Assembly: GCF_003112535.1 (NCBI RefSeq)
Contig: NZ_BEWA01000016.1
Location: 1-64,000, forward strand
Source: Streptomyces rishiriensis
GTDB taxonomy: Bacteria; Actinomycetota; Actinomycetes; Streptomycetales; Streptomycetaceae
Reading direction: 5' to 3'
Length of the DNA: 64,000 bases
The notes beneath the pieces were generated by a model. That model had not been told where the DNA came from. It searched no databases and saw only the letters and a program-made list of their open reading frames with translations. Position numbers and translations under genes: made by a program. The stretch's first letter is position 1, and each line of letters starts with the position of its first letter. Below are positions 52,398 to 60,824 of the stretch, piece after piece.

Positions 52398-53641
52398 CAG
52401 CGTCCTCCAGGAGCTTCGTTGCCGGTGCGTTCGAAGACGGCCGCCAGGCCTTGTCCGCCGCCGAGGCACATGGTCTCCAGGCCGTAGCGGGCCTGGCGTC
52501 GGTCCAGTTCGCGCAGCAGGGTGGCGAGTATGCGGCCGCCGGTGGCGCCGACGGGGTGGCCCAGCGAGATGCCCGAGCCGTTGACGTTGAACCGCTCGAA
52601 GTCGGTCTCGGTCAGGGCCCATGCGCGAGTGCAGGCCAGCACCTGGGCGGCGAAGGCCTCGTTGAGTTCGATCAGGTCCATGTCGGCGAGCTTCAGCTCC
52701 GCGCGCTCCAGGGCCTTGGCCGTGGCGGGCACCGGTCCGATGCCCATCGTCTCGGGCGGCACGCCGACGACGGCCCAGGAGACCAGGCGGCCCAGCGGCC
52801 GCAGGCCGAGTTCGGCAGCGCGTTCGGGGTGGGTGACGACACAGACGGCCGCGCCGTCGTTCTGGCCGCTGGCGTTGCCGGCGGTGACCGTCGCCTCGGG
52901 GTCCAGGCGGCCGAGTACGGGCCGGAGTTCGGCGAGCTTGTCCAACGACGAGTCCGGGCGCGGGTGTTCGTCGGTGTCGACGACCGCCTCGCCCTTGCGG
53001 CTCCGTACGGTGACGGGGACGATCTCGTCGGCGAAGCGGCCTTCCCGCTGGGCCGCGACGGCCTTCTCGTGCGAGCGCAGGGCGAGTCGGTCCTGCTCCT
53101 CGCGGGGGATGGCGTAGGCGCGCCGCAGGTTCTCGGCTGTCTCCAGCATGCCCCCGGGGACGGGATGGCGGACGCCGCCCGAGGTGACGCGCCCGCGGGC
53201 CAGCCGGTCGTGCAGCGTGGCGCCCGCGCCGCGTACGCCCCAGCGGACGTCGGTGGTGTAGAACTCGGCCTGGCTCATGGACTCCACGCCGCCCGCCAGG
53301 ACGAGGTCGCTCGCGCCGGTCTGCACCTGCATCGCGGCCGTGATGATCGCCTGGAGTCCGGAGCCGCAGCGGCGGTCGATCTGGAGTCCCGGCACCTCGA
53401 CGGGCAGACCGGCGTCCAGGGCGGCCACGCGGCCGATGGCGGGCGCCTCGCCGTTGGGGTAGCACTGGCCGAGCAGGACGTCGTCCACGGCGGCGTGCGG
53501 TATCCCGGTGCGCTCCAGCACGGCGCGCACGACCGTGGCGGCGAGCGCGGCCGCCGTCACGTCGCGCAGGACGCCGCCGTAGCCGCCGACGGGAGTACGC
53601 AGGGGTTCGCAGATCACGGCGTCACGGAGGGGGGCGGGCAT
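52397..53641 (-). CDS. Acetyl-CoA acyltransferase (thiolase)
   Basis: The 414-aa protein is a canonical degradative thiolase: nucleophile IDRRCGSGLQAI, NEAFAAQVLA, GHPVGATGGRILATLL and second Cys motif CLGGGQGLAAVFE. It cleaves 3-ketoacyl-CoA with CoA, the last step of beta-oxidation. Its stop and the next start overlap as TGATG, and a SDR gene lies 35 bp upstream, forming an oxidation-thiolysis pair. Confidence 0.95.
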   Translation of the reverse strand: MPAPLRDAVICEPLRTPVGGYGGVLRDVTAAALAATVVRAVLERTGIPHAAVDDVLLGQCYPNGEAPAIGRVAALDAGLPVEVPGLQIDRRCGSGLQAIITAAMQVQTGASDLVLAGGVESMSQAEFYTTDVRWGVRGAGATLHDRLARGRVTSGGVRHPVPGGMLETAENLRRAYAIPREEQDRLALRSHEKAVAAQREGRFADEIVPVTVRSRKGEAVVDTDEHPRPDSSLDKLAELRPVLGRLDPEATVTAGNASGQNDGAAVCVVTHPERAAELGLRPLGRLVSWAVVGVPPETMGIGPVPATAKALERAELKLADMDLIELNEAFAAQVLACTRAWALTETDFERFNVNGSGISLGHPVGATGGRILATLLRELDRRQARYGLETMCLGGGQGLAAVFERTGNEAPGGR

Positions 53642-53676
53642 CGGGCAGGCCTTTCGTCTCGGCGGGCAAGCGGAGG

Positions 53677-54423
53677 TCACATGTACCGGCCGCCGGTCAC
53701 CTCGACCACGGCTCCGGTGACGTAGCTCGCCATGTCGGAGGCGAGGAAGAGGACGACCTGGGCGACCTCGGCGGGTTCGCCGGCGCGGCCCAGGGGGATC
53801 TCGGCGAGCTTGGCGTCCCAGGCGGCCCGGGGCATGGCCTCGGTCATGGCGGTTCGGATCAGGCCGGGCTGTACGGCGTTGACGCGGACGCCCGCCTTCG
53901 CGAGCTCCTTGGCGGAGGCCTTGGTGAGGCCCACGAGTCCGGCCTTGGCGGCGCTGTAGTTCGTCTGGCCGAAGTTGCCGACCTTGCCCGCGATGGAGGA
54001 GATGTTGACGATGCTGCCGCCCTGTCCGTGCGCCCGCATGGCCTCGGCGGCGTACCGAGTGCCGTTCCAGGCGCCGGTGAGGTGGACGTCGATCACGGCG
54101 CGGAAGTCGGCGAGGGGCATCTTGCTCAGGGTCGCGTCCCGGGTGATGCCGGCGTTGTTGACCATGACGCCGACCGGCCCGAAGGCGTCGGTGCAGTGGG
54201 CGACCAGGGCGGCCACCTCGTTCTCGTCGGTGACGTCGCAGCGCAGCGAGACGGCGGCCACGCCGTTCCCGGCGAGGCGTCCGACGGCGTGGGCCGCGGC
54301 GTCCTCGTCGATGTCGCCGAGGACGATGCGTGCGCCCGCGGCGCCGAGGACGCCGGCGATCTCGAAGCCGATGCCCTGTGCGCCGCCGGTGATCACTGCG
54401 TTCCGGCCGTCCAGCAGTCCCAT
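53677..54423 (-). CDS. FabG/PhaB-like short-chain dehydrogenase
   Basis: The 248-aa SDR has TGGAQGIGFEIAGVL, VNNAGITRDATL, NISSIAGKVGNFGQTNYSAA (Ser and Tyr) and KAGLVGLTKASAKEL (Lys). This is close to 3-ketoacyl-ACP/CoA reductases and 3-hydroxyacyl-CoA dehydrogenases. It is the first gene of the minus-strand operon, divergent from the acyl-CoA dehydrogenase. In this setting it probably oxidises 3-hydroxyacyl-CoA. Confidence 0.93.
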   Translation of the reverse strand: MGLLDGRNAVITGGAQGIGFEIAGVLGAAGARIVLGDIDEDAAAHAVGRLAGNGVAAVSLRCDVTDENEVAALVAHCTDAFGPVGVMVNNAGITRDATLSKMPLADFRAVIDVHLTGAWNGTRYAAEAMRAHGQGGSIVNISSIAGKVGNFGQTNYSAAKAGLVGLTKASAKELAKAGVRVNAVQPGLIRTAMTEAMPRAAWDAKLAEIPLGRAGEPAEVAQVVLFLASDMASYVTGAVVEVTGGRYM

Positions 54424-54455
54424 TGTCAGCCCGCCCCTGACTCGACACCATTCCT

Positions 54456-54478
54456 GTTAAATAGATAACCTATTATGC
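54456..54478. promoter_or_regulatory. AT-rich inverted repeat in the SDR / acyl-CoA dehydrogenase divergent promoter
   Basis: GTTAAATAGATAACCTATTAT, with ATAG-N5-CTAT at 54461-54473, is an AT island in a 113-bp divergent promoter. It resembles the TAGAT-N5-ATCTA site at 57438 in its TAGAT half-site. Confidence 0.5.
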
Positions 54479-54536
54479 TGAAACAATCAATACAGCGATC
54501 GGCTGCGCGGGCAGGGCCGAGGAGGAGAGATCCCAG

Positions 54537-55787
54537 GTGGACATCAGCTATCCCCCGGAGACCGAGACGTTCCGCGCCGGGGTGCGGGCGTTCCTCGCTG
54601 ATGCGCTGCCGCCGGGCTGGAGGGGCATCGGCGCACTGGACGAGGACGCGGCCTGGGCCTTCGCCCGGGACTGGCGCCGCCGGCTCGTCGAGCGCGGCTA
54701 CCTCTCCCTCACCTGGCCCGAGCGCTACGGCGGCCACGGCCTGTCCAAGCTCCATCAGGTCGTCCTGATGGAGGAACTCGCCCGGGCCGGTGTGCCGTTC
54801 GGCCTGCCGCAGGACACCTTCGGCGTGAAGATGCTGGCGAACACGCTGCTGCGCTGGGGCACGGAGGAACAGAAGAGCCGCTTCCTCCCCCGCATCCTCA
54901 GCGGCGAGGACACCTGGTGCCAGGGGTACTCGGAGCCCGACGCGGGATCCGACCTGGCTTCCCTGAAGACCCGCGCGGCCCTGGAGGGCGACGAGTGGGT
55001 GATCGACGGACAGAAGGTGTGGACCTCCGGCGCCCATCACAGTGACTGGATCTTCGTCCTGGCCCGTACGAACCGGGACGCGTCCAGGCACCGCGGGATC
55101 TCGTTCCTCCTCGTGCCGCTGGACCAGCCCGGCGTCGAGGTCCGGCCGTTCCGCATGATGAGCGGGCAACTGCACTTCAACGAGGTCTTCTTCGACGGCG
55201 CCCGCACCCGCGCCGATCTCGTCGTCGGAGGCGTCGACAACGGCTGGACGGTCGCCCAGAGCCTGCTCGGCGTCGAACGCGGGGAGGAGGCGGCGACCAA
55301 CCCGATCCTGTTCCGGGCGGAGGTGGAGCGCCTGGTGGAACTGGCCCGCCGGTACGGCAAGGACCAGGACCCCGTCATCCGGCAGCGCATCGCCTGGTGC
55401 TGGTCCAAGGTCGAGATCATGCGCTGCCTCGGCTACCGGATCCTCACCGGCTGGCTCAAGGGGGCGGAGCCGGGGCCCGAGTCGTCGATCGCCAAGCTGT
55501 ACTGGAGCGAATACCACACCGAGGTCACCGATCTGGCGATGGACATCATGGGTCTGCACGGCCAGGTGCCGGTCGGGCGGCCGCCGCTGCGCACCTACCG
55601 CACCGACGACCCCGGCGCCGCGAACTCCTCGGCGTCCTGGTCGACGACGTATCTGATCGCCCGTTCCGGAACGATCTACGCGGGCACGTCCCAGGTGCAG
55701 CGGAACATCCTCGCGGAGAAGGTCCTGGGACTCCCCCGCGAACCGCGCGCGAGCGCGGACCAGGAGGCCGTCAGGGCCCAGCCCTGA
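54537..55787 (+). CDS. Acyl-CoA dehydrogenase
   Basis: The 416-aa protein has the N-terminal helical part (FRAGVRAFLADALPPGW), WPERYGGHGLSKLHQVVLME, the flavin region WCQGYSEPDAGSDLASLKTR, VIDGQKVWTSGAHHSDWIFV and a C-terminal part with ARSGTIYAGTSQVQRNILAE. This is the FadE family common in actinobacterial steroid and terpenoid pathways. It introduces a C2-C3 double bond in an acyl-CoA and passes electrons to ETF. The GTG at 54537 has GAGGAGG upstream. Confidence 0.93.
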   Translation: MDISYPPETETFRAGVRAFLADALPPGWRGIGALDEDAAWAFARDWRRRLVERGYLSLTWPERYGGHGLSKLHQVVLMEELARAGVPFGLPQDTFGVKMLANTLLRWGTEEQKSRFLPRILSGEDTWCQGYSEPDAGSDLASLKTRAALEGDEWVIDGQKVWTSGAHHSDWIFVLARTNRDASRHRGISFLLVPLDQPGVEVRPFRMMSGQLHFNEVFFDGARTRADLVVGGVDNGWTVAQSLLGVERGEEAATNPILFRAEVERLVELARRYGKDQDPVIRQRIAWCWSKVEIMRCLGYRILTGWLKGAEPGPESSIAKLYWSEYHTEVTDLAMDIMGLHGQVPVGRPPLRTYRTDDPGAANSSASWSTTYLIARSGTIYAGTSQVQRNILAEKVLGLPREPRASADQEAVRAQP

Positions 55788-55849
55788 CCGGCATGGGCGG
55801 TCTGCCGGCCCGGATGGTCTGACGGCCCGGACGGCCGAGACGGTCAGGA

Positions 55850-55940
55850 CCGGGCCGCTCAGGGGCGGCTGGGCGGCCCGGGTTCGCCGGACCGGCCGGA
55901 GACAGCGCGGGCGGCCCAGGGCAACTCGACCGGCCGGAGA
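55850..55940. terminator. Hairpin and short direct repeats between convergent genes
   Basis: CCGGGCCGC and GCGGCCCGG (55850-55881) form a 9-bp stem. ACCGGCCGGAGAC then occurs twice (about 55889 and 55928). The region lies between the converging acyl-CoA dehydrogenase and DUF2889 genes and probably terminates both. Confidence 0.55.
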
Positions 55941-55972
55941 CGGCCTGATCGGTCAGGGTCGGTCGGGGGTGG

Positions 55973-56557
55973 TCAGGGACGGCCGGGGCGGTCGAAGGTG
56001 TCCAGCTCCGGGACCGGTCGTGGCCCTGCGCCAGGACGCCAGCCGGCGTCGAGCTTGCGCAGGCCCACCCCGTCCGGCGCCCAGACGTGGCAGCTGTTCA
56101 GCACCCCCGCCGTCGCGCGCGGGTTGTGCACCGGTTCGCCGTCGGCCGCGCGGCGCAGCGCGCCCGCCGAGATCGCCGCCTGCACGACCGCCGGGCCGAG
56201 GGCGCGCGTCAGCTCGTACAGGTGCGTACAGCCGGAGACGCCCCGGAAGCGCTCCTGGATCGCCCGGTTGTATCCGGCGCCGACACTGAGCCCGACCAGG
56301 CCGTCGAAGGCCGGAGTGACGCGCGGGCACTCCGCGTGCGGGAACGTCCGCATGTCCGCACGGGCGGCCGAGATCACCATGTCGTCGAGGCGGACCCGCA
56401 CGGTCAGCGCCATCCGGTGGACGGTCCCGCCCGACGGCGCCTCCCAGGGGCGCTCGTCGCGCAGTTCCGCCTCGACGGAGATCTCGCGGCCGCCCTCCTC
56501 CGCGTGGGCGGTGACGGAGATCGTACGGCGGTGCAGCGGGAGTCCGGGGCCGGTCAT
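55973..56557 (-). CDS. DUF2889 domain-containing protein
   Basis: The 194-aa protein shows the DUF2889 block: MALTVRVRLDDMVISAARAD, TFPHAECPRV, LVGLSVGAGYNRAIQERFRG and VSGCTHLYELTRALGPAVVQ. No biochemical role is established. The family often occurs beside beta-oxidation genes for unusual substrates, which fits here. Conserved His, Cys and Glu residues (HAEC, GCTHLYEL) could form an active or metal site. It overlaps the enoyl-CoA hydratase gene by four bases (ATGA). Confidence 0.82.
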   Translation of the reverse strand: MTGPGLPLHRRTISVTAHAEEGGREISVEAELRDERPWEAPSGGTVHRMALTVRVRLDDMVISAARADMRTFPHAECPRVTPAFDGLVGLSVGAGYNRAIQERFRGVSGCTHLYELTRALGPAVVQAAISAGALRRAADGEPVHNPRATAGVLNSCHVWAPDGVGLRKLDAGWRPGAGPRPVPELDTFDRPGRP

Positions 56558-57402
56558 GACGAGGTCTCCGCCGGTGATGACGAGGCCACCGACGGCTCCG
56601 GCGCCGTCCCGCCCAGCCCCGCGAACTCCGGGCGCCGGCGCTCGATGAAGCTGAGCACGCCCTCACGGTAGTCCGGTGCGCGCTTGGCCACGGCCAGTAG
56701 CGCGGCCGCGCGGTCGCTGCTGTCGGCGAAGGTCCTCGCCTGGTCCTCGGCGAGCTGACGCTTGATGAGGGACATCGCGTACGGGCTCGCCGAGCGGGCC
56801 AGCTCGGTCGCGTAGGCGAGCGCCTCGGGGAGGAGTCGTCCAGGCTCGGCCAGGCGGTTGACCAGGCCGAGCGACAGGGCTTCCGTCCCGGTGACGCGCC
56901 GCGAGGACAGCAGCAGGTCGGCGGCGTTGCCGTAGCCGACCAGCCGGGGCAGGATCCAGGACACGCCGTCCTCGGCCACCAGTCCTCGCGCGCTGAAGGC
57001 GGCGGCGAACCTGGCGTGCGGCACGGCGAACCGGACGTCGCACATCAGCGCCTGGTTGAAGCCGATGCCCGCACAGGCCCCGTTGACGGCCGCCACGACG
57101 GGCTTCGGGAACGACATGGGGCGGGTGCGCGGCGGCAGCTGACCGGTGGGCCACGGGCGGGCGCCCGACGACGCCCCGTCCAGCACGCTCATGTCCATCC
57201 CCGGACAGAAGCTGCGCCCGGCGCCGGTGAGCACCACGGCCCGCACCCGTGGATCCGCCTCCGCCCGGTCGAACAGTTCGTTGTAGAGCAGCTCCATCTC
57301 CAGCGTCCAGGCGTTGTGGCGCTCGGGCCGGTTGAGGGTGAGGAGCATGACACCGTCGTCGGTGAGTTCGGTGAGGATCAACGGGGTCGGATTCTCGGTC
57401 AT
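56554..57402 (-). CDS. Enoyl-CoA hydratase/isomerase family protein
   Basis: The 282-aa crotonase has LNRPERHNAWTLEMELLYNE, the oxyanion loops AGRSFCPGMDMSVLDG and NGACAGIGFNQALMCDVRFA, and FSARGLVAEDGVSWILPRLV with an acidic catalytic candidate. The ATG at 57402 has GGGAG upstream; a GTG at 57417 is possible. It would hydrate the enoyl-CoA made by the dehydrogenase, or act as an isomerase or hydrolase. It is first in a two-gene unit with the DUF2889 gene. Confidence 0.9.
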   Translation of the reverse strand: MTENPTPLILTELTDDGVMLLTLNRPERHNAWTLEMELLYNELFDRAEADPRVRAVVLTGAGRSFCPGMDMSVLDGASSGARPWPTGQLPPRTRPMSFPKPVVAAVNGACAGIGFNQALMCDVRFAVPHARFAAAFSARGLVAEDGVSWILPRLVGYGNAADLLLSSRRVTGTEALSLGLVNRLAEPGRLLPEALAYATELARSASPYAMSLIKRQLAEDQARTFADSSDRAAALLAVAKRAPDYREGVLSFIERRRPEFAGLGGTAPEPSVASSSPAETSS

Positions 57403-57437
57403 CGAGGTCACTCCCACGGGCCCGTAGAGTTTATCGC

Positions 57438-57452
57438 TAGATGAATCATCTA
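57438..57452. promoter_or_regulatory. Perfect palindrome TAGATGAATCATCTA (candidate GntR/FCD operator)
   Basis: Seven-base arms flank one central A in an AT-rich island 36 bp upstream of the hydratase start, in the divergent promoter shared with the GntR gene. A half-like GATTCAT recurs at 57542-57548, before the GntR gene. Confidence 0.65.
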
Positions 57453-57512
57453 TATACCCAACGGCGGCTCGGGCACCAGACCGGGCACGCGGAAGACAAG
57501 ATCAGGCATCCC

Positions 57513-57541
57513 TTGACCTGGTACCCTCGATGCACTAAGAC
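57513..57541 (+). promoter_or_regulatory. Probable sigma-70-type promoter of the GntR gene
   Basis: TTGACC (57513-57518), a 17-bp spacer and TAAGAC (57536-57541) precede the GntR start by 29 bp. The -35 element is strong; the -10 element is only partial. The GATTCAT half-site overlaps the downstream edge, consistent with repression. Confidence 0.5.
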
Positions 57542-57570
57542 GATTCATTTGGCTATATGAGGAGTCCATC

Positions 57571-58374
57571 GTGGCCGAGGCAGCCCGCGCAAGCGAAACG
57601 GCGACCGTGCCCGCCCCCGCCCGCAACCGCGTCGGACGCCAGGTGCGGGTGCCGAAGACCGCCGAACTGGTCGCCGCCCATCTGCGTCGCCAGATCGTCC
57701 GGGGCGACCTGAAGCCGGACGACGCGCTGCCCCCGGAGTCGGGGCTGATGGAGCAGTTCGGCATCTCGCGGCCGACTCTGCGCGAGGCCTTCCGCGTGCT
57801 GGAGTCGGAGTCCCTGATCACGGTGCGCCGCGGCGCGCACGGCGGCGCCCGGGTGAGCGCGCCCGACGCGGACGTCGCCGCCCGCTTCGCCGGCCTGATC
57901 CTCGAATACCGCGGCGCCACCCTCGGCGACGTCTACCGCGCGGCCGCCCTCATCGAGCCCCCCTGCGCCCGCCAGCTCGCCGCCAAGCACGCGGCGGACG
58001 ACATCAGACGACTGCGCGACGCGGTGGCCGCCGAGAAGGCCGTCCTGGAAGACCCGCTCGCCCTGGTGGACGCGCAGGACGCCTTCCACGCCCTCTTGGT
58101 CGAGCTCACCGGCAACCAGACCCTCATCCTGCTGTGCAGCATGCTGCGCAACATCATCGACCGGGCCAACGCCTCGTACACGGCGGCCGCCACCGACGCC
58201 GAGACCCAGAAGGCGCAGGCCGTCAAGGGGCACCGGGCACACGTGCGGCTGGTCGGACTGATCGAGTCCGGCAAGGCGGACGAGGCCGAGAAGCTGTGGC
58301 AGCGGCACATCTCCAGCGCCGACGACGTCGTGAACGCCGCCGGGCCCAAGACGGTGCTCGAGCTGCTCGACTGA
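57571..58374 (+). CDS. GntR-family (FadR/FCD) transcriptional regulator
   Basis: The 267-aa protein has a winged helix (ELVAAHLRRQIVRGDLKPDD, FGISRPTLREAFRVLESESL, VRRGAHGGARVS) at about residues 25-100 and an FCD helical domain (LRDAVAAEKAVLEDPLALVD, DAQDAFHALLVELTGNQTLI). FCD regulators commonly bind carboxylates or acyl-CoA. As the only regulator within the 41-64 kb acyl-CoA cluster, it probably controls it. The GTG at 57571 follows TGAGGAG. Confidence 0.93.
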   Translation: MAEAARASETATVPAPARNRVGRQVRVPKTAELVAAHLRRQIVRGDLKPDDALPPESGLMEQFGISRPTLREAFRVLESESLITVRRGAHGGARVSAPDADVAARFAGLILEYRGATLGDVYRAAALIEPPCARQLAAKHAADDIRRLRDAVAAEKAVLEDPLALVDAQDAFHALLVELTGNQTLILLCSMLRNIIDRANASYTAAATDAETQKAQAVKGHRAHVRLVGLIESGKADEAEKLWQRHISSADDVVNAAGPKTVLELLD

Positions 58375-58454
58375 CCCGGCCGACCCGCGGTCCCGTCCAC
58401 GGGCGGGACCGCGGGCCAGACCGTCCTCACGAACCCCTTGCCTCCGAGAAACAG

Positions 58455-58470
58455 TTAGATAATTATAGAA
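58455..58470. promoter_or_regulatory. AT-rich site before the amidohydrolase gene
   Basis: TTAGATAATTATAGAA, with the palindrome ATAATTAT at 58459-58466, lies 40 bp before the start codon. It shares the TAGAT half-site with the other AT islands of this cluster. Confidence 0.5.
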
Positions 58471-58509
58471 GGCGTACTGAATAGCTCCTGGGGTCCGGAG
58501 GCGACGGCC

Positions 58510-59691
58510 ATGGCCGACCAGCGCAAGCGCATCTTCGACTGCGACCAGCACATGTATGAGGAACGGGACTCCTTCACCCGCTACCTCCCGAAGGAGTTCC
58601 TCGGTGCGGCGGTCGCACCGGTGACGCTCCCGGACGGGCGGGAGGTGATCCTCGCCGGGGACCGGATCGTCGTATGCCTGGAACCCGAGTTCGGGCAGGT
58701 GTACCGGCCCGGTTCGCTGAAGGAGATGCTCAAGGCGATGGCCTCGGGCGATCCGGAGGAGACGTACCAGTTCGAGCCGATGCACGACTCGTACCAGAAC
58801 CGCGAGTCCCGGCTGCGGGTCATGGACGAGCAGGGCCTGGACCAGACGATCATGTATCCGGGCGGCTGGGCACTGGTCGCCGAGGAGTACGTGAAGGGCG
58901 TCGAGCCGCTCTACGCCAACTACCACTCGTTCAACCGCTACATGAACGAGGTGTGGGGGTTTGCACACCAGAGCCGCATCTACGCCCCTGCCCTGCTCTC
59001 CCTGCGCGACCTGGACCACGCGGTCAAGGAACTCGAGTACGTCCTGAACCAGGGCGCCCGCTTCATCCTGCTGCCCACCGGGCCGGTCTACGGCCGCTCG
59101 CCGGGCGACCCGTACTTCGACCCGTTCTGGAAACTGGTCGACGAGGCCAAGGCGAGCGTCTGCTACCACATCAGCGAGTTCTACTACAACTCGCAGGTGG
59201 CGCCCTCCTGGGGCTTCGACCCGCACCCCATCCACTTCCGGATGTCGGCCTGGCAGTGGCAGAACACCTACGGCCAGCGCCCCGTCGAGGAGACGCTGTC
59301 CGCGCTGATCTTCGACAACCTCTTCGGGCGTTTCCCGAACATCAACGTCCTGGTGTCGGAGTTCGGCTCCGAGTGGGTGCCGCACTTCGTGCGCCACATG
59401 GACAAGAGCCGCGGCATGGGGCGCAACGGCCCGTGGATCGGCGGGCAGTTGGACGAACGTCCCAGCCAGATATTCCGCAAGCACGTCCGTGTGGTGCCCT
59501 ACCCCGAGGACGACATCGTGGGCGTCGTCAGGCGGCTCGGCCACCACGAGTCCATCGTCATGGGCTCCGACTTCCCGCACGCGGAGGGCCTCGCCGCTCC
59601 GGGCGACTTCCGCAAGCTCATCGCCGAGCTCGACGAGACCGCCCAGGACGACATCATGTACAACAACGCCCAGCAGCTGATCAGCCGCTGA
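58510..59691 (+). CDS. Amidohydrolase-2 (ACMSD-like) family metal hydrolase/decarboxylase
   Basis: The 393-aa TIM-barrel protein begins RIFDCDQHMYEERDSFTRYL, with first metal ligands near DCDQH, and has VVEFGSEW-like VSEFGSEWVPHFVRHMDKS, an internal His in SVCYHISEFYYN and the C-terminal MGSDFPHAEGL with the conserved Asp. This is the actinobacterial amidohydrolase-2 branch, which includes decarboxylases and ring hydrolases. The substrate is unknown. It is transcribed with or after the GntR gene (135-bp gap) and probably acts on an acyl-CoA or acid intermediate. Confidence 0.88.
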   Translation: MADQRKRIFDCDQHMYEERDSFTRYLPKEFLGAAVAPVTLPDGREVILAGDRIVVCLEPEFGQVYRPGSLKEMLKAMASGDPEETYQFEPMHDSYQNRESRLRVMDEQGLDQTIMYPGGWALVAEEYVKGVEPLYANYHSFNRYMNEVWGFAHQSRIYAPALLSLRDLDHAVKELEYVLNQGARFILLPTGPVYGRSPGDPYFDPFWKLVDEAKASVCYHISEFYYNSQVAPSWGFDPHPIHFRMSAWQWQNTYGQRPVEETLSALIFDNLFGRFPNINVLVSEFGSEWVPHFVRHMDKSRGMGRNGPWIGGQLDERPSQIFRKHVRVVPYPEDDIVGVVRRLGHHESIVMGSDFPHAEGLAAPGDFRKLIAELDETAQDDIMYNNAQQLISR

Positions 59692-59708
59692 GCGTGGCAG
59701 CACCCCCG

Positions 59709-59751
59709 CCTGGCGGCGGGCCCGGTCTAACGGACCAGGCCCGCCGCCAGG
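59709..59751. terminator. Perfect 14-bp hairpin between convergent genes
   Basis: CCTGGCGGCGGGCC and GGCCCGCCGCCAGG pair perfectly around a 15-base loop. It lies 17 bases after the amidohydrolase stop and covers the stop codon of the convergent serine-hydrolase-like gene. Confidence 0.75.
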
Positions 59752-60824
59752 TTCGCGATGTCGGTGAGGAACGCGGTGCCGCGGGGCGAGTGGTCGTAGC
59801 CGGCGAGCGGGTAGCCGTTGCTCAGACAGGCGAAGGACAGGCCGGACTCCGGGTCCATGAAGCCCAGTTGGTAGGCGGCCCCCGCACTGCCGAAGAGCGC
59901 CGACGAGCCGGTCGACGGCAGGTTGCTCCCCGCGTCGGGGCCGGCCACGGTCACGAACAGCCCCATGCTGGTCCGGCGCCGTCCGCCGCCCCCGTGGATC
60001 CGCTCGCCGTACGGATGGCCGGTCAGCCTGATCCGCGTCCCCTCCGCCACCGCCCCGGGCTTCCACAGGCCCGAGTGGACCAGCGCCTGGAAGTAGAGCG
60101 CGACGTCGGCGGCGGTGGCGACCAGGGCGTGGCTGGGCTCCCCTGCCGCCAGGACCTTCGGGTCGGACAGGTACCACGGCCCCCAGGGGTCGGGTTCCTG
60201 ACCGTCTTCGACGCGGTCGGTGGCGAGCATCGGGGCGACACCGCCCGCTTGCCGGTGCTCCGGCACCCCCAGCTCGATCGACGACAGGCCCAGCGGCCCT
60301 GCGATCCGCTCGCGCAGGTAGTCGGCGAAGGCGAGGCCCGTGCGCCGCTCGACGATCTCGGCGATCAGCCAGGCGGCCGAGGTGAGGTGGAACTGGAACC
60401 GGCTGCCCGGCGGGTAGTCGAGCCGCCAGCGGCCGAAGGCGGCGAGCCGCTGCTCGCGGTCGAGCATCTTGGGGTAGCCCAGGGGCGCGAAGGGGAGACC
60501 GGCGGTGTGCGTGAGCACCTGCTCGACCGTCACCGTCTCCTTCCCGTTCGGCCCGAACTCCGGGACGATCTCCGCGACTTGTTCGCCGACGTCCAGGAGT
60601 CCGTCGCCGATCAGCTTCCACACCACGCCCGCGACGATCGACCGTCCGACGGACTGCAGGACGTACCGGGTGCCGGGGTGGGCGTCGCCGTAGCTCTCGA
60701 AGGCCACCAGCCGGCCGTCGCGGGCGACGGCGACCTGGGCCGAGGGCAGGGGGCCGTGCTCGACCTCCCGGCGGATGCGGCTCAGCAGTGTGCCGAGGCG
60801 CTGTGGGTCGACGGTGTCAGGCAC
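59727..60824 (-). CDS. Class C beta-lactamase/serine-hydrolase-like protein with a degenerate active site
   Basis: The 365-aa protein aligns with the esterase EstB/beta-lactamase C family (LPSAQVAVARDGRLVAFESY; RERIAGPLGLSSIELGVPEH; GAAYQLGFMDPESGLSFACL). The nucleophile motif that should be SxxK reads SVGR, so the Lys is replaced by Arg. The YxN motif region reads FQFHLT, losing both Tyr and Asn. No signal peptide is seen, so it is cytoplasmic. It may be inactive, use a different mechanism or bind a ligand. It overlaps the acyl ligase gene by eight bases, so it is part of this operon. Confidence 0.82.
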   Translation of the reverse strand: MPDTVDPQRLGTLLSRIRREVEHGPLPSAQVAVARDGRLVAFESYGDAHPGTRYVLQSVGRSIVAGVVWKLIGDGLLDVGEQVAEIVPEFGPNGKETVTVEQVLTHTAGLPFAPLGYPKMLDREQRLAAFGRWRLDYPPGSRFQFHLTSAAWLIAEIVERRTGLAFADYLRERIAGPLGLSSIELGVPEHRQAGGVAPMLATDRVEDGQEPDPWGPWYLSDPKVLAAGEPSHALVATAADVALYFQALVHSGLWKPGAVAEGTRIRLTGHPYGERIHGGGGRRRTSMGLFVTVAGPDAGSNLPSTGSSALFGSAGAAYQLGFMDPESGLSFACLSNGYPLAGYDHSPRGTAFLTDIANLAAGLVR

